DNA from: Acephala macrosclerotiorum
Taxonomy: Eukaryota; Ascomycota; Leotiomycetes; Helotiales; Mollisiaceae
Assembly (NCBI GenBank): GCA_014904845.1
Contig: MU119219.1
Span: forward strand, 310,001-374,000
DNA: 64,000 nucleotides
Direction of reading: 5' to 3'
Made by a program: the position numbers and the translations under genes. The first letter of the stretch is position 1. Every line of letters starts with the position of its first letter. The notes under the pieces were generated by a model. The model was not told where the DNA came from and ran no database searches. It was given only the letters and a program-made list of their open reading frames with translations. This document shows positions 56,790 to 64,000 of the stretch, one piece after another.

Positions 56790-57658
56790 CTAACAAGCAG
56801 GTAACGCCGCCCCTCCTCCGGCAGTCTTGAACAACTTCACCTCAGCAGCCCTCCGTCTCGCCAACCCAGGCAGCACATCCCCACCCGCCATATCCCATTT
56901 TGGCAGCTCCTCACTAGCTATCGTATCTAGATCATCACCTGCGTTTGGGCGCTTGATTAGAGTTGAGGATGCTACGTTTCCGCAGCCGTCGTTGAATGCC
57001 CAGGATACTAGTGCGCCGTATTCTGGTTGAGGTGAGTTAGCGGTTGTTGGTTTTGGGGCGAGGGGAGGCTTACGGTTGGTATTTAGCTTGATTTTATCAT
57101 TTACGTCTGCTGCCACGCACTTTTCAAACTTCTTCAAGTCTGTCAGCCCTTACTTTTCACTTCCATTCCAGGGAGAAGGGAACAAACCTTCAAATCCGAA
57201 GCAAGCAACTCACTCGCAGTCGTCGTAGTTAGTGGGAAATCATAAGGGACTTCCGAACACCCTTTCGTCTCACAAAGATGTCCATACCCCACCGTCGGTA
57301 ACCTAATTGGATCAGGTGCTGGACTCTTTATAAAACCTTCGAATTCCTTGATGAGGCTTATCGTTGCTGCGTTGACGGATGGGGCGGAGCAGCTGGATAT
57401 TGAGGTGGTGCAGCATTGGATGTTCGCCGGACCGGAGCAGTGTATATTCCAGCATCAATATCAGCTCGAATCTTTTAGTTGAGGAATGAGGGATGGTGGA
57501 GATACTTGCCCAGGTGCGCTAGTACCGGAGCAGGTGGAAGTTGAGATGCATTCGCCTTTCTGGCTGGATTTAATGGTACAGGTGTCGAGGGCGATGATGT
57601 TGAGGGCTGCGATGGCAGAGAGAAGGGAAAGAACATGGAGGTTGATGGACAGCTTCAT
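56790..57658 (-). CDS. Secreted GH24-type lysozyme, atypical first splice junction
   Basis: Exons 57658-57510, 57392-57188, 57131-57074 and 57022-56790 give an open frame of 214 aa. A signal peptide (1-24) is followed by a short Cys-rich part (KGECISTSTCSG). The muramidase domain starts ISLIKEFEGF with the catalytic Glu, then PTVGYGHLC, and ends with ALVSWAFNDGCGN and LARRRAAEVKLF, all typical of phage-type (GH24) lysozymes in fungi. Intron 1 needs a GC donor (GCAAGT), and its first AG removes a conserved-looking segment (57393-57448, SGPANIQCC) that reads well in frame but lacks an acceptor before it. Intron 2 uses AAG. Intron 3 is 51 nt without stops and could be retained. A TATAAA lies about 75 bp upstream. 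The enzyme would cleave bacterial peptidoglycan outside the cell. Confidence 0.7.
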
Positions 57659-57732
57659 TTTGAAGAGAACCGTTGTTTAATCCTAGAGATTCTGTGAAGT
57701 TGATGAGCTTGAGACGCGGGCTTGAAGGAGAA

Positions 57733-57738
57733 TTTATA
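57733..57738 (-). promoter_or_regulatory. TATA box of the lysozyme gene
   Basis: TATAAA on the minus strand about 75 bp upstream of the start at 57658. Confidence 0.45.
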
Positions 57739-58564
57739 CCCCTGGTACATCGCCATCGAAAGTGTTCCGTATTACTTTTTCATTCTTGGTAATAATCCTC
57801 TACGCGGTTCCATTTGGTACAGTAACTTGCCAAGTTTCATCATGGTACTCCATCCTTCACCTCCATCTTCCTTAGAATAGATGCTGGTGTTCCACATTTC
57901 CCCACGGTCGTGAGTTCCAAGTTACACAGGCAGTTTCCGTAACACAACAATCCTTCGACCGGCACAACATGAGATCTACGGAATCTAAACATATTGATGT
58001 GGCGTAATGGAGGCGTAATGAGATACCGTTTCATTCGAATAACTGCCCGATGAGTTTTAAACCTAGGGGAGATATAGTGTTCGCCGAAAGGGTATATGTC
58101 CTAGATCTTGGTAGGCGATATTTAGGCTAAAAACTCGAATAGAGTCTTGATGCTAACTATAGCACTGAACCTCTAGTGGACTTAGAGCTCTGCTTGAGTC
58201 TTTGATAGTAGTTTTTAGGCTCAGTTGAGATCGCGTGTGCAGAACTATTTAGTGGAACTGGGGAGCAGATTTACTTGACTCAGAAATACAAACTTGCATT
58301 TATCCCCTCACCCGCAAAAGTACGTATGCTGAGAAGTCTTCCGCATCAAGTCTGCAGAGGTGTCATGAAGTGACCAAGTCAACCGAGAAGGTAATCCTAA
58401 TTTGTGATAATATGCCACGTGACTTGAATGAACTTCTGGAAACTCAAGTCCCAGAAGTTGAGAAGTCTTCTTGGGCTCCTGAGTCCTAGATTAACGGCCT
58501 CCAAAAGAGCCTTATCCGTATGAACCTGATCTCGAAGTGTACGGCCAGCAAGGTCTTCACACGT
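57739..58564. other. Intergenic region
   Basis: Upstream part of the lysozyme promoter and 3' flank of the mannosidase gene. No gene seen. Confidence 0.35.
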
Positions 58565-61059
58565 CTATAGCACCATATGGCCGGGACTAGGTGGAACATC
58601 GCCTGTTTCCCATATCGTTGGTGAAGACCCAAGCTCGAATTCAATCGTCCCACCATTGACCATGACATCTTCGTGATCAAACCAGTTCTTGTTCCAGCTC
58701 GCCCCATTGATCTTCACACTTTGAACGTAGAAGTTCTCTTGCCCGAAGCTCGATCCAAATGCCGAGGTTGAGTTCTGGCTTCCTGACATGGTAGCCATAA
58801 CCCTCAAAGTCGAGTTCCCATTAATCGTCATATTCAAGTCCTCGAACCAAGGACTGCCAATCAAATACACAGTCTGAGTGACAACGGGATAAACACCCAA
58901 CATCTGCCAAATCAACCACGAATTGAGAGCTCCAGCATCACTATTTCCTGGAACACCATAATTCGCGTCGTGGAAATACTGGTTGGCTAGACTTCGAGAT
59001 GTTTGCACGCTCTTCCATTGCTTGTTGATATAGTTGTACAGATATGGAGTTGCGAAGTCTGGCTCATTACCGATGTTCATGATTGTCGTGATTCCAGCAC
59101 CATTTACGCCAAGGTTTTGCTGTGAGGAGTTAGGTTGCATGATGTAGTCAAGACGTGACTCGAAAGCTGTTGGACCGCCCATGAACTGGATCAATGTTTC
59201 GGCATCATGAGGGACAACGAAGGAGTATTCTTGGGCTTTGTTAGCGGGATGAGTATAACGAAGATGAGAAAAATGGTACCAAATGGAGTTGCTTCGTAGC
59301 TGATTGCTTGCCATTCGCATTCACCACAGAGAGCAGGATTGTATCCTGTCAGATTGAAGGTTCCATCAGCAAATCTGGGAGCAAGAAACCCAGTAAAGTT
59401 CAGACTTGTCAGGTTGTGAGCCCAGATGTTCTGCCACTGCGCGCTTCGGTTTAAATATTTCTGGACGTCTTCTGGCGCCTCGCCTTTCGCGACTTGGCTC
59501 AAGGCAAAATCATTGAGAGCGTACTCGACTGTTCTCGACACAGCTCGAGTACTTTTGTCCGCAGAGACGTAGCCCAACGGAATCCAATCGTAAAGCGCCC
59601 CTCTGCCTTCCTTAACGCTGGCAGACGGGTCATCATGGCTGTAAGTGTTATATGGCTGGACTTCGGCATCTTTCTTCATCGCTTCGTACCCGGCTGTCCA
59701 ATTGATACCACCACGCAACCCTTTCACATATGCATCAGCGAGCATATTATCGGCATTGCTTCCACCTTGGACGAGACCGTTATAGTTGCCCGATCTACCA
59801 TCGGGCATGAATCCTTCATACTTCCAAATGTCGATGAGCGAACGGATCATTCCCTCATAATATGATGGCTGGAGGAGATGATACAAGCTGACTGTGTTAC
59901 GGAAGATGTCCCAGAGTGTATAGAAATCGTCAAAATATGGTTCTGTTGACTCCCATAGCGGATTTTCTCCTGTCCGATCAGATGGCATGAGATGCATGAA
60001 ATAGAGGGAAGAATAGAGCAGAGCGAGATTCGTCTGATTGACTGATGAGTCCGTCGCAACTTGGACTTTGCTAAAGACATCTTGATTCCATTCCTGGACA
60101 GCAGCGCTGGCGGTTGCGTTCAAATCATAGGATGGAATTTCGGTGTTCTTGAAATTGCATGCCGTGTCAGAAGAAATGAAGGAGATTCCGACACGTGATC
60201 TGATTTGTGAGACCGAAGAGTTGGTCCAGGTGAACAGTGCCCCGAGCCTGTCATTGAGGGGTCCGGCATATTCGCTAGTGTTTCCAAGGATTGCCTGCGG
60301 TATCGGGCTATTACTGAAAGTATGGTATCGTGGCATTGGATCCGTGTTTCGGCCTCGGAAAGTAGCCGCTTGGTCAGGAGGGGTATCAAAATCCCCACAG
60401 AAGTACACAGTGAATGGCGCTCCTTCATTCCACCCCCCTCCGTATGTTCCATACCCAGCGTAGATGCCGTTCGCTTGCAAGTGGATTTCTCCGCCAATGT
60501 AGATTTGGCTACTGTAGCTACCTGATCGAGAAGGGAGATAATGAGAGACATCAACAAGGATGTGCTTTTCGCCGGCAGGGAAAGAGTATTGCATGATGCC
60601 AGAGTGCCGAGCAGCTGAAAGTTCAGCTGTGACTCCGTTCTCCAGTTGTGTTTTGTAGTATCCAACGCGTGCGGTGTCGTTCCCAACCCTTGACTGCGAG
60701 TACGTCTGATTGTCCAACAGATTGACCGGAGAAGTGATAGTTGTAAGTGGCATCTGTGGAATAATTCCGTACTTGGGGGCGCCTCCCGTTCCACTCTCGT
60801 GCATCATGGAGAATGCTGTCACTCTGCCCATTGGGGTATATCCTCCATTAAGTGGAGAGAGAGTGATGTTGTCTTCGTATGTGTCGATTCCCACTTTCGC
60901 GACCCCAAAAGGTACTGCTCCCCCAACAAATATGTCTCCACCTCCAAAGGCATACCCAGGTATAGGACCTTCACTTCCGATCAGCGGATTCACAAATTGA
61001 GAGTAGTCGACTTGAGCAGCGGCATATCGAGCAACCGCGAGGAGTGCAATGAATAACAT
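58565..61059 (-). CDS. Secreted GH92 alpha-1,2-mannosidase
   Basis: Exon 1 (61059-59280) and exon 2 (59229-58565) encode 814 aa. The start at 61059 is chosen because it begins a clean signal peptide (MLFIALLAVARYAAAQ), whereas the ATG 54 nt upstream adds a charged leader. GH92 hallmarks are present: VNPLIGSEGPIPGYAFGGGDIFVG and GMVGFS-like SMMHESGTGG at the N-terminal sandwich domain. The catalytic domain has WDIFRN, GYEGFMPDGR-type YEGFMPDG, GGSNADNMLADAY and GNEPDF. In this calcium-dependent family paired acidic residues invert the mannosyl linkage. The intron (50 nt, CTAAC branch) joins EATPF to EYSFVVPHD. Many N-glycosylation sites fit secretion. It would trim N-glycan or wall mannans. 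Confidence 0.95.
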
Positions 61060-62419
61060 ATCGAGGATCAATTTGGTTTGTGCCGTCTCTGAACGAACCT
61101 GCTGGCGCTGCAATTTTCAGGTCGTCCCGCCATTCTTATAATCCAGAGCACCTTGCTGGATCTATACTCCCGATCTTGCTGCCGGAACCTCGGGGTATTA
61201 ACAAGGCGATGATATCACCCTGCAAGTTCCTGTTGATCCCCCGCATCTTGACCAAAATGTTTGTGCCCCGCCCGCATTGTAACGTTCTCATGAACCCCAC
61301 TCTGTCGAGAGATGAGATTATCCAACATTGAATGCCGCCTTGTCCACGGACACTGGTTTGATGCTGGTTTGATGCTGGTGAGGGTGCCGGTGAGGATAAT
61401 GTCGTCTTGTGCGCAGATGGACGGTGTTAGAAGGAGGGAGGAAGGATGAAAGTTGCTCGTTGTTGAGAAAGTCGCCCTTGTCTACTTTTGGCTGAGCATG
61501 AAGACTAAGCCCTATATGGACAAGCCACTAGCCACTATCAAAACGCCAATCCCCGTCCATCTCCTTTCTTCGCATCTCACCTTCCATTGACGTGGCATCG
61601 GGATATATTGACCTCTTACGTCGAAAGAAGCACCGAAGAGACACATAAGAGGAAGCCCTCTACCTGGTAAGGCTACAACGAGCAGGCCTTGAGTCAAAGT
61701 AGATAAGAGTTCGGAATGTTGCCCCTGTTTAAAGTGCACAAATTGTTTACCACGTTTTAGAGTCTGCTTGATACTGAATTTTTTGTATTTCTATTGTCCC
61801 ACCATGTTTCAATGTTTTTCATGGAGTCGCGTCTGGCACTGTTCCTGCCGCTCCGTTCGAAAAAGTTATAACATATCACGTGATAGCTCTTCACCGAGCA
61901 CGCCGCGTGGTGCTTGACAATCGGTATCGCATCGCTCATAGGTTGCGCAATGCAGCGCCTACTTCGTATTTGCTACGCTACAACCGATACGGTGGATGGT
62001 CGATCTTTGCTGGCCAGCCCGCACGACACTGGACCGTTTCGGGTCACACCTCGGCCCGCCATGCAGCACTTTGCATATTGCGAGCGCTCGCAGAAACATT
62101 CACCAATAGGAGCTTTTACACGCTATTACACACCAATTTTGAGAAAGAATGACTGGACGTTGTATCTTTAATTTCTCAACCAAGAATGACCCAATGTCAA
62201 GGACTCGACTCCTCCATGAAGAAGCGATCGTTAAAGCGAAGAGCCCACGGATTCTCTCAATTCCACAGGATTTTGGAATAAGAAAATGTTCCAGGCCATG
62301 ATAATCGTTAATTTTTTTTAGACTTTTTCAATTAGTCCTGGCAGAAAGGGTAAGTTTCTACTTGTCCTGTCATCTATCGGCGATCAAGCATATAGACAAT
62401 ACGTTTAACTAATATCAAA
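61060..62419. other. Intergenic region between divergent genes
   Basis: Promoters of the mannosidase and of the last zinc-finger gene. Short frames at 61512-62171 have no recognisable content. Confidence 0.35.
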
Positions 62420-64000
62420 ATGCTATACAGAATTGAAGAGATGGAGAATTCTGTCTACCAACAGCTGTGGGGATGCTGCCGTTGTCCTTTCGGGTCAGCA
62501 GGCAGCTTTGGCTTGCCAAGCTTCATTGACTTTTGTACCGAATGTCAACACAGAAGATGTCCTGACTGTCCAAGGGAACGACAAAAGACTCTATTCCATG
62601 ATGTGCGACTATGTCCTCAATCATTTCAATTGAACAATTCTACAGAGTCTTATCCAGGCACTGCCACCAATGGAATTTTCACAGTTCCCAGCACCACGCA
62701 GTTTATTCCTCAGTCTCATGTAGGATCACTCAGAGACTATCAGCAGGAAGCTCAGGAAGCCGAAGACATGAGAGAGCGGCAGCGTCCGAGGAGGAAAAGG
62801 TCACATAAACACGCTTCAGCTTCAAAAACGACCTCTGGGAATACTTTCGCTTGTCATTTTTGCAAGCGGAGTCCTCAACAATATAATCCATGGGCAGGAG
62901 ACGACCGATACCTGAAATGTCTGTATCCAAAACCTGATGGTCTGCGGCGAATCAAGTACGTCACGCGAATTGTCTTTCGTATGATTGATACGGCTAACAC
63001 ATACTCCGATAGAGATCATTTCAACCAGATGCATTTACTCCCCTACTTCAGATGCATTAGATGTTATACAATGTTCGAGGACGAGAACGATCTCCACTCG
63101 CACGAGTATTCTACAACTTGCATTTCAGCACCGTCGCCTCCGCTTGACGGCATTGATATTGGTCAAATGAGACGGATTGATGTTGTGCTCAAGGCCAGAA
63201 CCGACAAATGGAAAACCGATGCAGAGAAATGGCTCGACATCTGGGCAATATTATTTCCTGGTACTCGGCCACCCAAAAGTCCATGTCAGTCTGGACCATT
63301 TACACTTTCTAACATCTCTGCTGATTACTCTTAGACAGCGAGCCTCCTCTATGGAGCCCTGCAGCTATTCTATCCGAAGTCGAATACACGATAGAACTCA
63401 AATACGAATTACATTTGTTGAAACGGAGCGAGGAGAGTCACCGCATTTGGATGGACATCTTCAAGGAAGCCCTCGACACGGTCCTGGAATCGTACGAAGA
63501 GATCAAAGATGATCCCCAGTCGATAGAAGATATTGCGGACATAGGCGACATGAAACAGTTCGATTTAAATGACTTTCGCCAAAGAGGAGAATGTAAAGCG
63601 GAATCGGCCCTAAAGGAAGACGAGCAAGATCCGACTCAGGATTCCCCCAAACCGGACGCACATGCTCTATGGGAATTTGAAGATTTTGTTCATTCGAGCC
63701 CATCAATGGACTTCCAAGGTAACGATTTCCTGAATCCTGACGAGCAGTCTTTCCCACCAGTCTACTTGCCTCCACCATCCGTCACTGAGTCCTCTCCTAA
63801 GGAAGAAGCAAAGACGAAGGCACTTTCAGCATCCAACTATGATGCCTCATTCTACACGCAAAATACGGTCGCCATTAATTCGAGTTCATGTGAACCACCA
63901 AAAGGTCTCAATATTGACAACACAGAGCTCACTTTCGACGATCTTTTGACTTCCATCCAATGTCCAGAATTCGAATCACGTGAAAGTGTGGCAGAGATCA
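62420..64000 (+). CDS. Fungal C2H2-like zinc-finger family protein (paralogue 3), 3' end cut by window
   Basis: Exons 62420-62955, 63013-63284 and 63335 to the window end give at least 491 codons, open at the right edge. An N-terminal Cys cluster (WGCCRCPFG, then CTECQHRRCPDC) matches paralogue 1. A basic region (RRKRSHKH) precedes the family core NTFACHFCKRSPQQYN, CLYPK, RRIKDHFNQMH and CIRCYTMF. The core is cut by intron 1 at the same RIK position as paralogue 1. A WLDIWAILFPG motif and the SPY junction rebuilt by intron 2 follow. The C-terminal part is acidic with helical Glu/Lys segments. The protein is probably nuclear; its target is unknown. Confidence 0.88.

Noticed and set aside
60120..60794. 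Minus-strand frame of 224 codons
   Set aside because: Overlaps the GH92 gene in another frame and lacks any domain.
1..64000. CRISPR arrays, riboswitches, operons, bacterial elements
   Set aside because: No spaced repeats or bacterial gene arrangement; the window is eukaryotic with spliced genes.
1..64000. tRNA, rRNA or snRNA genes
   Set aside because: I looked for B-box-like GGTTCGA motifs and found only ones inside coding or unstructured sequence, with no matching A-box or acceptor stem. A dedicated search (tRNAscan-SE, Infernal) would be decisive.

Overview
The window reads as nuclear DNA of a filamentous ascomycete (Pezizomycotina). The genes carry short introns (mostly 45-60 nt) with GTRNGT donors, CTAAC-like branch sites and YAG acceptors. 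The gene set is typical of these fungi: yapsin-type aspartyl protease, GH18/CBM18 chitinase, GH92 mannosidase, F-box protein, MIC60, Rab5 and a SAC1 phosphatase. Three very AT-rich islands resemble RIP-degraded repeats. Gene style and zinc-finger family content suggest Leotiomycetes (Helotiales-like); this is inference from family memory only.

Layout. 0-9.3 kb (minus strand): a 3'-truncated unknown gene, a GPI-type aspartyl protease, a gene-poor stretch with two AT-rich islands, and a large membrane-anchored ZZ/EF-hand protein. 9.3-16.5 kb: one weak candidate, a secreted Ala/Ser-rich protein, a 44-residue two-exon gene, and the first of three related zinc-finger proteins. 16.5-24.5 kb: an AT-rich island, a putative transcription factor, DUF6594 pseudogene pieces, and a five-exon F-box protein. 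24.5-34 kb: a gene-poor stretch, an SRPBCC protein, a sulfotransferase-like protein, a MEMO1 homologue, and the chitinase. 34-51 kb: intact housekeeping genes (MIC60, Rab5, SAC1) stand among at least six broken genes (J-domain, UDP-glycosyltransferase, Cys-rich GPI protein, UstYa-like oxidase, DUF5071, Dal5-type transporter). 51-64 kb: an unusual 1362-aa fusion of a Reg1-like PP1 regulator with SANT and C2H2 parts, a GH24 lysozyme with an odd splice junction, a GH92 mannosidase, and a third zinc-finger gene running off the right end.

Functional picture. The intact genes are a housekeeping core (cristae organisation, endosomal traffic, phosphoinositide turnover) plus secreted wall- and glycan-active enzymes (protease, chitinase, lysozyme, mannosidase). 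The three paralogous zinc-finger genes and the fusion are the most unusual coding content. The broken genes between 34 and 51 kb look like former accessory or secondary-metabolism genes. Several of their premature stops fall where tryptophan is expected.
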